This document shows, one piece after another, positions 1 through 7,414 of a stretch of 64,000 nucleotides of DNA. Each line of letters starts with the position of its first letter. Positions within the stretch are counted from its first letter, which is position 1. Below the pieces are notes generated by a model that searched no databases, was not told where the DNA came from, and worked only from the letters and a program-made list of their open reading frames with translations. Source of the stretch: Roseiarcus sp963732155 (GTDB lineage: Bacteria > Pseudomonadota > Alphaproteobacteria > Rhizobiales > Beijerinckiaceae); NCBI GenBank assembly GCA_963732155.1, contig CAVSYB010000014.1, positions 1 to 64,000 of the forward strand, given 5' to 3'. Both the position numbers and the translations under genes were made by a program.

Positions 1-43
1 GCCATGGCCGATAGTGATGAGCACTATGCCTACGCTATAGCCC
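1..43. repeat. Left copy of a dispersed imperfect palindrome (truncated by window edge)
   Basis: Positions 14-43 match positions 438-467 at 27 of 30 bases, and positions 1-8 match 404-411. Compared with the second copy, about 21 bases are missing between the two blocks. The element may continue to the left of the window. Confidence 0.5.
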
Positions 44-352
44 TATAGCTCACTTACCGTGTTTGGGGTTTCGTCGTAGCCGACAGTCGGGCTGTTCGCG
101 TGAAACGCGATGATCAACTCCCGCTCCTTTCGTAGCACCTCGGCGCTGGAAGCAACCTCGGACTCCCACAAAATCTCCCGTCGCACGGCCATGCCCCCGC
201 TGCGCCTCCCGGCTGGGAAAGTCGGCCTCAATGAGGCGCTTATCCGGGCTGCCAAAGTAGGTAATTGAGTCCGTCAGATCGCTACCTACGTAAATCTTCC
301 CATTCGGCCAAGTGATTTTGTAGATGACTTCATCTTCTGGATCATACTCGCC
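43..352 (-). pseudogene. GIY-YIG nuclease family protein, frameshifted remnant
   Basis: Reading the minus strand from 352, one frame gives a run containing VIYKITWPNGKIYVG, which has the Y...YVG spacing of the GIY-YIG nuclease core, followed by a DLT..ITYFGSP stretch. Near position 205 the homology moves to another frame, which continues with RREILWESE and a C-terminal helix ending at 43. Both halves look like one small GIY-YIG protein of the kind common in mobile regions. No start codon is obvious upstream of 352. The gene is judged inactive because of the frame change. A sequencing error could produce the same picture, but the neighbouring genes are broken too. Confidence 0.6.
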
Positions 353-400
353 CCTGTTGCAAGAGCGCGTCGTAGCGCGGATGGCTATCGGATAGCGCAG

Positions 401-467
401 CGGGCCATGGCGTAGAGTTGGCGGGCCACGACCGACGTGATGAGCACGATGTCTACGCCATAGCCCG
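401..467. repeat. Imperfect palindrome, full copy
   Basis: Bases 401-416 and 452-467 are inverted repeats of each other (15 of 16 pair) around a 35-base loop. The right part recurs at 14-43. The element lies between two nuclease pseudogenes and has no coding content. Confidence 0.55.
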
Positions 468-507
468 ATGAATGCTGCGCCGAGGGGTCTCCACTAAGCC
501 GTAGTCC

Positions 508-1692
508 CTAATCGACGAAGCGATTGCCTCGGCCGATGTTGCACGTCGCGCACAAGGTCCGCAGGTTGTCCTCTCGGGTTTTCCACCTTTGGACCATGGG
601 GTCACATGGTCGACGTGTAGGACACACTCAGCGTTCCGCGCGGGATGGCCACCGCACAGCACACACCTAAGCGGTCCGCTGAAGCACCTTGAACCGAAGA
701 CCAATGCTGGGATCACGGCGATCCTCAGGCTGTACGTTTGTCGGCGTCGGCCTCACGACGCGGGATCGCACGGCGATTGGGCCAGCCGATCGCTGCGTTA
801 CAGTGTCATTGACGGTGGCGGCGAGGCTTCGAGTTGACCCGTTCGGATCGGCCTGCGGCGACGCCTCTTCGTCAGAATTGAGCGCCGGACTATCTTCAAC
901 GTCCGAGTTCCGCGCTCGACAAAGGCTTTCAGGGCCTCTCTCCATCGGCCATATCGCTTGATGTAGGCATTGGGACCAACGGTCGACGGAGGCCGGTTGA
1001 TCTCAGTCACTGTCGGCGGTCGACCGTAGTGCGTCCAAACATTAAGTAGATTTTCGAAAATTTCATTGTCGGTGTACCTTCGACCGTGCGCCGCCTGTTC
1101 AACCCCGGCCTTTCTCAGTGCCGCCGAGACGCTGCCGAATTTACGATACATTTGCGACTGCGTGATTTTCGGAGTGCGCCTCGACGTCAGCGCCTGAGAG
1201 GTGGGCTTTGCCAAGCTGAGCCGCCACGTTGCGTATCCGTCCATATGTCGTCGTCACTCATCGCACGACCAACTTGCGCTTTTATCTGCTCGGTCAGGGA
1301 GGGCCGACTTACCGATACCAGAGCCCCGCTCTGTCAGGGCCTCGGCCATCCGCCAATGGCGTTTTATATGACTGCCCAAAAACCTGACCGTGGTTCGAAT
1401 ATACAGCGATTGTGAACGGTTCATCACGAGACAAGGCTGAAACACGCTGAATGTCGCTTAAGATCGCGTCCTCGGTGTAAATTGGTAAAGCGTCGGACAG
1501 GCCAGCCCTTCTGGTTGCTTCGGCCCACGATCCGAAGCGCCGCTCCACCGCCGAACTCTTGATCTTGGCATGCGAATCGAACACGCGCTTTGTTAAACGA
1601 AGATCTGGTGTCAACGAAGCAACGCGGCGAATTTCTTCCAGCACGCTCTCGTCCGACCGATCTTCAAGCCACGTGATTTCGAACTTCGCCAT
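508..1692 (-). pseudogene. HNH endonuclease with HNH-associated N-terminal repeats, multiply frameshifted
   Basis: From the ATG at 1692 the minus strand encodes repeats of the type found in homing-endonuclease-associated proteins: an E(D/N)xI..I..V block followed by a (Y/R)FGSWxEA block. Repeats are visible around 1640-1520, 1480-1370 and 1080-930. A C-terminal HNH domain follows at about 720-508, with CVLCGGHPA, LHVDHVTPWSKGG and then NLRTLCATCN. These pieces lie in different frames: changes are needed near 1370, between 1300 and 1240, near 915, near 675 (an in-frame TAG just before the first Cys pair) and near 570 (just after WSKGG). With at least four disruptions no full-length enzyme can be made. 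The intact ancestor would have been about 390 residues. It was probably brought in with the neighbouring mobile DNA. Confidence 0.72.
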
Positions 1693-1777
1693 ATCCTGAA
1701 ATCCCCTCAGGCAGATTCGAGGTTGTCATTATGGCGCTGAAATGCCGGCCGCCTGTTATATTTCGGAGCGATATGGA

Positions 1778-1966
1778 TTACCTCCTACGCCCAGCGCAGA
1801 ACGACAACAGAGCCCTCAGCGCGTCGAGCTTATCGCCCTGGATTGCGATGTTTCCCGCCGCCGCATCGTCTGCCGACAGGGCGGTCGCTTCTTCCAGCAG
1901 GCAGCACTGCGCACGCCGGGCGGCGCGGATATCGTCGTCTCGGGTGAGGCAGCTCAGGATAGCCAT
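1778..1966 (-). CDS. Small hypothetical protein downstream of the broken antitoxin
   Basis: This 62-residue frame starts with an ATG directly after the TGA of the antitoxin-like frame (TGAATG junction), so it could be translationally coupled to it. The product is a mostly helical, soluble-looking sequence with an acidic-alanine middle (ALSADDAAAG). I recognise no domain. It does not look like a RelE, VapC or Doc toxin. It may be a chance frame in a decayed locus. Confidence 0.3.
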   Translation of the reverse strand: MAILSCLTRDDDIRAARRAQCCLLEEATALSADDAAAGNIAIQGDKLDALRALLSFCAGRRR

Positions 1967-2160
1967 TCAACTCTTGTTCTCGTTCTGGGCCGTCCGCCGA
2001 TCCGCCGTCGGCTGACCGGTCAGCCGCTCATATTCTTCCACCGCGACACCACCACCACCACGCCGCGCCCATGCTTCTCGATCAAAACCGGCTCTGAACG
2101 CGCGGTGTCGATCATCAGCCCGAAAGCGTTCTTCGCCTCGCGTGCCGACATGGTTTTCAT
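1967..2160 (-). pseudogene. Phd/YefM-type antitoxin, frameshifted in a GTG run
   Basis: From the ATG at 2160 the product begins MKTMSAREAKNAFGLMID, the typical Phd/YefM N-terminus (residues that bind DNA), and continues EPVLIEKHGRGVVVVV. At a run of five GTG codons near 2050 the frame is lost; a shift of one base restores VAVEEYERLTGQP, the usual family continuation, which then runs to the stop at 1967. As written, translation ends at 2020 after 46 residues. Slippage in the triplet run alone would not change frame, so a real one- or two-base indel is implied. No matching RelE/Doc toxin is present next to it. Confidence 0.6.
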
Positions 2161-2515
2161 GGCCGAGTCGGATGGTGATCCATTGCGCCATTATGGTCAG
2201 AATGGCTCTTTCCGCCAAGCCGTTTCGGTTGCATCCGGGAGGGGAGCAGCGTGCGAATTTCGGGGGCTGTAGGGGCGGGGCCGCGACGGCAAGGGAAAAG
2301 CGGGCCATCCGGCCCGCGTATGTGGCTGGGATGATTGAGGTTTTCAGCGAACGGCCAAACATCCCTGCCATCCGTGTCGTCCAGAACGCCAATGATATCA
2401 ACGATCCGAGCGCCATCCGCACCGCACTGCGGCAAGAAAGGGCCGGAAAGAGGGGGGTTCGTCCCGGCAGCGAACACCCGTGAAAGGACTGGCGAAACCC
2501 GGCGGCCCATGATAG
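2161..2515. other. Stretch without a supportable gene
   Basis: Several frames are open here on both strands but none shows a recognisable domain, a good ribosome-binding site or a signal peptide. The stretch separates the broken antitoxin (minus strand) from the MazE/MazF pair (plus strand), so promoters for both would have to lie in it. Confidence 0.4.
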
Positions 2516-2527
2516 GTTACATGTAAC
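2516..2527. promoter_or_regulatory. 12-bp perfect palindrome upstream of mazE-like gene, candidate operator
   Basis: GTTACATGTAAC is perfectly self-complementary and lies 17 bases before the mazE-like start, next to the AT-rich TATATT at 2528-2533. Toxin-antitoxin operons are commonly repressed by their own antitoxin at palindromes in this position. Confidence 0.5.
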
Positions 2528-2544
2528 TATATTGGAGACTTGTC

Positions 2545-2769
2545 ATGGCCTCGGCATCAAGCGCCAAGCCCTCGCGCATCAAGGTGCGGGAACATCGCGA
2601 GCGCCTGCGCGAGCAGGGTCTGCGCCCGATCCAGATTTGGGTGCCGGACGTGCGCTCCCCCGCCTTCCGTTCCGAAGCACATCGCCAGTCGGCCGCCATC
2701 GCCGCCAGTGCTCATGCTGCGGACGATCAGGCGTTCATCGACGCGGTATCGGACTGGGGCGATGAATGA
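2545..2769 (+). CDS. MazE-family antitoxin (DUF3018 type)
   Basis: This 74-residue protein has a basic N-terminus and the conserved block RPIQIWVPDVRSPAF (residues 27-41) followed by a helix with R/Q-rich residues, as in the antitoxins that accompany MazF-like toxins in rhizobia. The acidic tail (DAVSDWGDE) is typical of the toxin-binding part. The ATG at 2545 is preceded by GGAG at the right distance. The stop overlaps the start of the toxin gene by four bases (ATGA), so the two are translationally coupled. It should neutralise the MazF-like endoribonuclease and, with it, repress the operon at the palindrome upstream. Confidence 0.85.
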   Translation: MASASSAKPSRIKVREHRERLREQGLRPIQIWVPDVRSPAFRSEAHRQSAAIAASAHAADDQAFIDAVSDWGDE

Positions 2770-3119
2770 GGCGAGGCGACATCTGGACCGTCGCCGGCGG
2801 CAAGGACTATGCGGGCAAGCCACGCCCCGTTGTCATCGTTCAGGACGACAGCTTCGACGCGACCGACTCGATCACGATCTGCGCCTTCACCACGGATGAG
2901 ACCGACGCGCCGTTGTTCCGCCTGCCGGTGGAGCCGAACGAGCGCAACGGCCTGCGCGCGGCGTGCCGGTTGATGGTGGACAAGATTACCACCGTCCCCA
3001 AGACCAAGGTCGGCGCGCGCGTCGGCAGGCTGGACGACGAGGATATCCTGCGGCTCAACCAGGCCGTCCTCGTGTTTCTCGGACTGGCTGTCTCGCCGAG
3101 GACCAAGCAGGAGGCGTGA
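2766..3119 (+). CDS. Type II toxin, MazF/PemK family endoribonuclease
   Basis: The 117-residue product starts MRRGDIWTVAGGKDYAGKPR. The RGDIW and KPRPVVIVQ blocks are the hallmark of the MazF/PemK fold (CcdB-like barrel), and a third conserved block lies at VDKITTVPKTKVG (residues about 77-89). MazF toxins cleave mRNA at short specific sequences when the antitoxin is degraded. The length matches the family (about 110-120). Its ATG lies inside the end of the antitoxin gene. The gene looks intact although its surroundings are full of pseudogenes, so the pair may be what keeps this segment in the chromosome. Confidence 0.9.
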   Translation: MRRGDIWTVAGGKDYAGKPRPVVIVQDDSFDATDSITICAFTTDETDAPLFRLPVEPNERNGLRAACRLMVDKITTVPKTKVGARVGRLDDEDILRLNQAVLVFLGLAVSPRTKQEA

Positions 3120-3197
3120 CGAGCAATGGTGCCAAGCGTACCAGCGGTTAGAATTAGGACGTTCAGGCGCGTTGTCGCTTCGCGCGATGCTGGCGGA

Positions 3198-3437
3198 ATG
3201 TCTCGACTGCGCCCCAGCCTGGGCGTTCTGCCCGACGATCTTTACATCGAGCCGAAACCTTGGCCTCGTAACGGTCGAGCGGCGAAGCACGACCCGTTGA
3301 CGTGGACCGTCACGGACGATTGGCCCGACCCAGTGCCGATCACAGATGTCGAACTCGCCGTGTTCGAGGCATGGTTCGGCGATCTCTTCGATGAAATGTT
3401 CGGCCGCACCGATGATCTGAGAGGGCAATCGCGATGA
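3198..3437 (+). CDS. Small hypothetical acidic protein
   Basis: The 79-residue frame starting at the ATG at 3198 (after a weak GGCGG) encodes an acidic protein with a Trp-rich centre (LTWTVTDDWPD) and a C-terminal helix VFEAWFGDLFDEMFG. An alternative ATG at 3126 would add 24 basic residues that look unlike the rest. I do not recognise a characterised domain. The gene overlaps the start of the recombinase remnant, so it probably travelled with that element. Confidence 0.5.
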   Translation: MSRLRPSLGVLPDDLYIEPKPWPRNGRAAKHDPLTWTVTDDWPDPVPITDVELAVFEAWFGDLFDEMFGRTDDLRGQSR

Positions 3438-3591
3438 CCGCCGCGACCATCTCCGCGCGCTCGCCCGGCGCGTCGAGGTCGCCGATCGCGAGGTCCGCAT
3501 TATCGGCTCGAAAGGCAATCTGCTTCACACGCTCGCCGCCGCCTCGGGCGTAAAATCGGCCACGCCCGGCGTTCGCAGTTCTGTTCTGAGT
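3421..3591 (+). pseudogene. C-terminal remnant of a site-specific recombinase
   Basis: In the frame that opens after the TGA at 3418 the translation reads RRDHLRALARRVEV, then VRIIGSKGNLLHTLAAASG and VLSWRR. This is the ending typical of the large serine recombinases of rhizobia (…ALAQRVEV…IMGSK..LL.TL.AAS…W). Nothing upstream carries the catalytic or zinc-ribbon domains, so only about 55 residues are left. The remnant ends directly against the 3' end of the tRNA-Ser gene, which is a normal integration site. This points to excision or decay of an island that used this tRNA. Confidence 0.6.
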
Positions 3592-3681
3592 TGGCGGAGG
3601 GGGCGGGATTCGAACCCGCGATACGGTTTCCCGCATACACACTTTCCAGGCGTGCGCCTTCAGCCTCTCGGCCACCCCTCC
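3592..3681 (-). tRNA. tRNA-Ser (anticodon GGA)
   Basis: The minus strand from 3681 begins GGAGGGGTGGCCGAG and ends with the complementary acceptor strand and an encoded CCA at 3594-3592. The anticodon loop reads CTGGAAA with GGA as anticodon, and there is a long variable arm as expected for tRNA-Ser. The T-arm contains GGTTCGAATCC. Total length with CCA is 90. Its 3' end faces the decayed mobile region at 1-3591. Confidence 0.95.
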
Positions 3682-3909
3682 GGTTTGCGCCTTCGGCGCG
3701 AGCCGCGCATATCACCGTGTCCGGTCGCCGCGCAAGTTGCGCGCGCGCGAACGTCGCGCCGTCGGCGCGGGCGGGAGCGGGCGGCGACGGATTTGCGTTG
3801 GATAGCGGCCATGCCGTCGCAAAAAAGCCGTTCCGGGCGTTCAAGAGCGGGCGGCGAGATTGGGGGCGCGGCGCGCCGGGGGCGTCGCGGCCGAGCGAAT
3901 TGAGCGGCC
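3682..3909. other. GC-rich intergenic stretch
   Basis: No gene is supportable between the tRNA-Ser gene and the promoter of the XRE gene. The stretch is very GC-rich with CpG-rich runs and no hairpin with a T-run. Frames crossing it are artefacts of reading through the tRNA. Confidence 0.5.
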
Positions 3910-3938
3910 GTGACGATTGCGCGTAAAACGAGTATAGA
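3910..3938 (+). promoter_or_regulatory. Candidate sigma-70-type promoter of the XRE regulator
   Basis: GTGACG (3910-3915) and TATAGA (3933-3938) are separated by 17 bases. Transcription would start near 3945, about 80 bases before the ATG at 4028. A partial inverted repeat, ATGTA at 3978 with TACAT ending at 3995, follows and could be an autoregulatory site. Confidence 0.4.
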
Positions 3939-4027
3939 CTAGAATCCTTCCCAGAATTAGCGACGAATCTCGACCGATGTAACGCAGCGTACATGACGCC
4001 ACGATGAGACATTGGAACCTTCCATCC

Positions 4028-4459
4028 ATGAAGAAAATCCCCAATCCGATCGACAAGCACGTCGGCGCGCGGCTGCGGATGCGGCGCATGTTGGTCGGCA
4101 TGAGCCAGGAGAAACTGGGGGCGGCGCTGAAGATCACCTTTCAGCAGATTCAAAAATACGAAAAAGGCGCCAATCGCATCGGCGCCAGCCGGCTGCAGGA
4201 GCTCGCCCGCGTGCTGCAGGTGCCGCCGTCATTCTTCTTCGAAGGCGCCCCGCTCGGAGAAGCGCCGGTCGGCGGCTTCGCCGAGGCGGGCGCGGCTTCC
4301 TATGTCGTCGACTTCCTGTCCACTTCCGAAGGATTGCAACTGAACCGGGCCTTCGCGCTGATTCGCGACCCCAAGATCCGGCGCCGGATTCTCGACCTCG
4401 TCGCCTCCCTCGCCCACGAGTCCGGCGAGCCTTCCGTCGACCCCGGCGCGGCGCCGTAG
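4028..4459 (+). CDS. XRE-family helix-turn-helix transcriptional regulator
   Basis: The 143-residue protein carries an N-terminal HTH_3 domain (residues about 10-65): GARLRMRRMLVGMSQEKLG, then ITFQQIQKYEKGANRI, the classic XRE recognition region, then the LQELARVLQVPPSFFF helix. The C-terminal part (RDPKIRRRILDLVASL) is a helical effector or oligomerisation region seen in the alphaproteobacterial proteins that sit upstream of metK. The ATG at 4028 is preferred over 4004 because homologous N-termini begin close to KKIPNPIDKHVG. It lies 181 bases before metK, in the same direction, and may regulate it. Confidence 0.9.
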   Translation: MKKIPNPIDKHVGARLRMRRMLVGMSQEKLGAALKITFQQIQKYEKGANRIGASRLQELARVLQVPPSFFFEGAPLGEAPVGGFAEAGAASYVVDFLSTSEGLQLNRAFALIRDPKIRRRILDLVASLAHESGEPSVDPGAAP

Positions 4460-4473
4460 GCGCGGCGACGGAC

Positions 4474-4491
4474 CGTTCGTTATAACGAACG
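4474..4491. promoter_or_regulatory. 18-bp perfect palindrome upstream of metK, candidate operator
   Basis: CGTTCGTTATAACGAACG is self-complementary over all 18 bases and lies 150 bases before metK, just behind the XRE gene. There is no T-run, so a terminator is unlikely; an operator for the XRE protein or another dimeric regulator is the simplest reading. I recognise no SAM riboswitch between here and metK. Confidence 0.5.
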
Positions 4492-4640
4492 TTCCTGAGG
4501 GAATCGCTTGACCTGACGAACGACGCCTGTCAAAAGGCGGCCTCTTCGGGCGCCCGCCGCCAATCCGAGGCTCGCGCGCTGGGGCGTTGAGGCGGACGCG
4601 TTGCGCTTCAAGCCGAAGAAACGCGACTGGAGACAATTCG

Positions 4641-5831
4641 GTGACCCGCAAGAACTTTCAATTCACCAGTGAATCGGTTTCCGAGGGTCACCCGGACAAG
4701 GTTTGCGATCGGATATCCGACGAAATCGTCGATCTGTACTTTCGCGAGGGCGTCAGGGCCGGCGTCGATCCCTATCAGATCCGCGTGGCGGCCGAGACCC
4801 TGGCGACGACCAACCGGATCATCATCGCCGGCGAGGTCCGCGGCCCGCAACTCGACGACGAGCTGATCGAGGAGACGGCGCGCGGAGCGGTCAAGGACAT
4901 TGGCTACGAGCAGTCGGGCTTTCATTGGCGAGACGCCGAGGTCGAGATCCTGCTGCACGCCCAGTCGGCCGATATCGCGCAGGGCGTCGACGCGGCGGGC
5001 AACAAGGACGAGGGCGCCGGCGACCAGGGAATCATGTTCGGCTACGCCTGCAACGAGACGCCCCAACTGATGCCGGCGCCGCTCTATTACGCGCACGAGA
5101 TCCTCAAGCAGCTTTCGCAGGCGCGCCGCTCGGGCGTCGAGACGAGCCTCGGGCCCGACGCCAAGAGCCAGGTGACGGTGCGCTATGAAAACGGTGTTCC
5201 GGTCGAAGCGACGCAGATCGTCGTCTCCCATCAGCACACCGACGAATCCCTCTCCTCGGAAGACGTCGCGCGCATCGTTCGCCCCTATGTCGAGCGGGCG
5301 CTGCCCGCCGGCTGGCTGACGCCGCGCACCGTCTGGCACATCAATCCGACCGGCAAGTTTTTCATCGGCGGCCCCGACGGCGATTGCGGCCTGACGGGGC
5401 GCAAGATCATCGTCGACACCTATGGCGGCGCGGCCCCGCACGGCGGCGGCGCCTTCTCGGGCAAGGACCCGACCAAGGTCGATCGTTCGGCCGCCTACGC
5501 CGCGCGCTATCTGGCCAAGAACGTCGTCGCCGGCGGCTTCGCCGACCGCTGCACGATCCAGTTGTCCTATGCGATCGGCGTCGCCAGGCCCTTGTCGATC
5601 TACGCCGACCTTCACGGCGGCGGGCGGATCGACGAATCACGGCTCGAGGCGGCGCTGGGCGAGGTGATGAACCTTTCGCAGCGCGGCATTCGCGAGCATC
5701 TGGGCCTGAACAAGCCGATCTACGCGCGGACCTCCGCTTACGGGCACTTTGGTCGCCCGCCGGACGCCGACGGCGGCTTCTCATGGGAAAAGACCGATCT
5801 GGTGAGCCAGCTGCGGGGCCTCGTCGCCTGA
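4641..5831 (+). CDS. metK: S-adenosylmethionine synthetase (methionine adenosyltransferase)
   Basis: MetK makes S-adenosylmethionine from methionine and ATP in the cytoplasm. The 396-residue product has the N-terminal SESVSEGHPDKVCDRISDEI (GHPDK at residues 16-20), the GAGDQGIMFGYACNE ATP-binding loop near residue 126, and GGGAFSGKDPTKVDRSAAY near residue 266. Length and motif order are standard. The GTG at 4641 is chosen because it follows GGAG at the right spacing and gives the usual start; the frame stays open upstream but that part has no family similarity. The next gene, trmB, begins inside or at the end of this one, so metK and trmB are probably co-transcribed. Confidence 0.97.
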   Translation: MTRKNFQFTSESVSEGHPDKVCDRISDEIVDLYFREGVRAGVDPYQIRVAAETLATTNRIIIAGEVRGPQLDDELIEETARGAVKDIGYEQSGFHWRDAEVEILLHAQSADIAQGVDAAGNKDEGAGDQGIMFGYACNETPQLMPAPLYYAHEILKQLSQARRSGVETSLGPDAKSQVTVRYENGVPVEATQIVVSHQHTDESLSSEDVARIVRPYVERALPAGWLTPRTVWHINPTGKFFIGGPDGDCGLTGRKIIVDTYGGAAPHGGGAFSGKDPTKVDRSAAYAARYLAKNVVAGGFADRCTIQLSYAIGVARPLSIYADLHGGGRIDESRLEAALGEVMNLSQRGIREHLGLNKPIYARTSAYGHFGRPPDADGGFSWEKTDLVSQLRGLVA

Positions 5832-6541
5832 TCGGCGGCGCGCCGCAGGAGAGCGAGCCGGCCGGCGATCCGCCGCGCCGCGCGCTCTACGGGCGCAGCC
5901 GGGGCCGAAGGTTGCGGGCCCATCAGGCGCGCCTGGTCGCCGAGCTTTTGCCGCGGCTCGAGATCGGCGGCGCGAAGATCGGCGATTGCCGCGCTCTGTT
6001 CCCGTTCGCGCCGAACGAAGTCTGGCTGGAGATCGGCTTTGGCGGGGCGGAACATCTGCTGGCGCAGGCCAGGACGCGGCGCGATGTCGGGTTCATCGGT
6101 TGCGAGCCGTTCCTCAACGGGGTCGCCAAGGCGCTCGCCGGCGTCGAGGAGCACGCGCTCGACAACGTGCGGCTGCGGGCGGGCGACGCGGCGGCGCTGA
6201 TCGCGGGCCTGCCCGACGGCTGCCTGTCGCGCGTCTTCATCCTCTATCCCGACCCCTGGCCGAAGCGGCGCCAGCACAAGCGCCGGCTGATTTCGCAGGA
6301 GATGGTCGACGAGCTCGCGCGGGTGGCGCGGCGCGGCGCGCAGGTGCGCTTCGCCACCGACATCGACGACTACGCGGGCTGGACGCTGCGCCGTTTCCTC
6401 GCCTCGGCCGAATTCGACTGGCTCGCGCGCCAGGCCGACGACTGGCGCCGCCCGTGGGCGGACTGGCGGGCGACCCGCTATGAAGCCAAAGCCGCGCGCC
6501 AGGGGCGCCGGCCGGTCTATCTGACGTTCGAGCGGGTCTGA
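5783..6541 (+). CDS. trmB: tRNA (guanine-N7-)-methyltransferase
   Basis: TrmB methylates G46 of tRNAs with SAM, the product of the gene before it. The protein has the SAM-binding VWLEIGFGGAEHL block, the family signature LYPDPWPKRRQHKRR, and FATDIDDYAGW near the end. The family N-terminus (RALYGRSRGRRLR) begins around 5886. There is no ATG or GTG close before it: the only in-frame ATG is 5783, inside metK, giving 252 residues and a 49-base overlap. A CTG at 5828 is the alternative. Either way it is tightly coupled to metK. Confidence 0.9.
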   Translation: MGKDRSGEPAAGPRRLIGGAPQESEPAGDPPRRALYGRSRGRRLRAHQARLVAELLPRLEIGGAKIGDCRALFPFAPNEVWLEIGFGGAEHLLAQARTRRDVGFIGCEPFLNGVAKALAGVEEHALDNVRLRAGDAAALIAGLPDGCLSRVFILYPDPWPKRRQHKRRLISQEMVDELARVARRGAQVRFATDIDDYAGWTLRRFLASAEFDWLARQADDWRRPWADWRATRYEAKAARQGRRPVYLTFERV

Positions 6542-6625
6542 TCGCGCCCGGCCGCTTCGACCGGCGTGTCTTTCAGATTGCGGCGGCGGGCGAGCCTTGG
6601 GGCGGCTCATCGCCGACGGGCGCGC

Positions 6626-7414
6626 TCATTTCAGATTGGTGACCATCACGAACAGCGCGTGAGGGTTGGTGACCAGATAGCGCACGAACAGGCGCCGGGG
6701 CTCGAGCGCCAATCTGAACAGCCATTCGAGACCGCTCCTTTGCATCCAGGCGGGGGCGCGCGGCTTGGCCGACGACAGAAAGTCGAACAGCCCGCCCGAG
6801 GTCTTGACGATGCCCACCCCGCGCAGGGCGCTCAGGTTGCGCCGGCAGAACTGCTGCTCCAGCGGCACGCCGAGCGAAAGCCAAAGCACGTCGGGCTTCA
6901 GCCGGGCGATCTGCGCGACAAGGGCGGCCTCCTCGGCGCGCGAAAAATAGCCGTTGCGGCGCCCGACGATGCGCAGCGACGGATAGGCGGCGAGCGTCGC
7001 TTCGACCGCCCTCCGATTGACCTCTTCGCCGCCGCCCAGCATGTAGAACGTGACGCCGGTTTGGGCGGCCAGCGCCGCCACGACGGGAAACAGATCGGTG
7101 GTCGCCACCCGCTCGGGCAGCGGGTTGGCGCACAGATAGCGCGACAAAAACACCAGCGGCTGGCCGTCCGCGTTGATCGAGTCGGCGACCTGGATCATTT
7201 CAGTCAGGCGGCGGTCGCGCGCGCAAAGCGAAATGACGTGCCCGTTGACCGAGGTCGAATAGAGCGGCCGCTCGGCGGCGTGGCGTTGCGCGCTCCGGCA
7301 ATAGTCGATGAACGCCTGCGCCGTCTCGTCGATGTCGACGGCGTCGATCGGCAACGGGCCGACATGGACGACCGCGTGGCGCCCGAGCGGCGTCGCCCTG
7401 ATCGCCAGTTGCAT
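6626..7414 (-). CDS. WecG/TagA/CpsF-family glycosyltransferase
   Basis: Members of this family (GT26) transfer a sugar from a UDP-sugar to a lipid-linked acceptor during synthesis of exopolysaccharide, teichoic acid or enterobacterial common antigen. The 262-residue protein shows the family sequence SINADGQPLVFLSR, then ERVATTDLFP, the FYMLGGGEEVNRRA Rossmann segment, LWLSLGVPLEQQF, and the C-terminal GLEWLFRLALEPRRL. The ATG at 7414 fits the usual length; the longer frame upstream is Pro/Arg-rich and unlike the family. It faces away from the sugar-phosphate transferase gene at 7787, so the two probably share a divergent control region and a polysaccharide pathway. Confidence 0.88.
   Translation of the reverse strand: MQLAIRATPLGRHAVVHVGPLPIDAVDIDETAQAFIDYCRSAQRHAAERPLYSTSVNGHVISLCARDRRLTEMIQVADSINADGQPLVFLSRYLCANPLPERVATTDLFPVVAALAAQTGVTFYMLGGGEEVNRRAVEATLAAYPSLRIVGRRNGYFSRAEEAALVAQIARLKPDVLWLSLGVPLEQQFCRRNLSALRGVGIVKTSGGLFDFLSSAKPRAPAWMQRSGLEWLFRLALEPRRLFVRYLVTNPHALFVMVTNLK

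Noticed and set aside
2157..2510. 117-codon minus-strand frame
   Set aside because: No domain, no ribosome-binding site and overlap with the antitoxin remnant; composition looks non-coding.
3591..3926. Plus-strand frame across tRNA-Ser (MAEGAGFEPAIRF...)
   Set aside because: This is the well-known artefact of translating a tRNA gene on the complementary strand.
4492..4640. Possible SAM riboswitch upstream of metK
   Set aside because: I could not match the conserved cores of the SAM-I, SAM-II or SAM/SAH classes in this leader.
5407..5784. Long Arg-rich frames opposite and within metK, guaD and other genes
   Set aside because: They are shadow frames of GC-rich coding sequence with extreme Arg/Pro/Ala content and no domains; the true genes are on the other frame with strong motifs.
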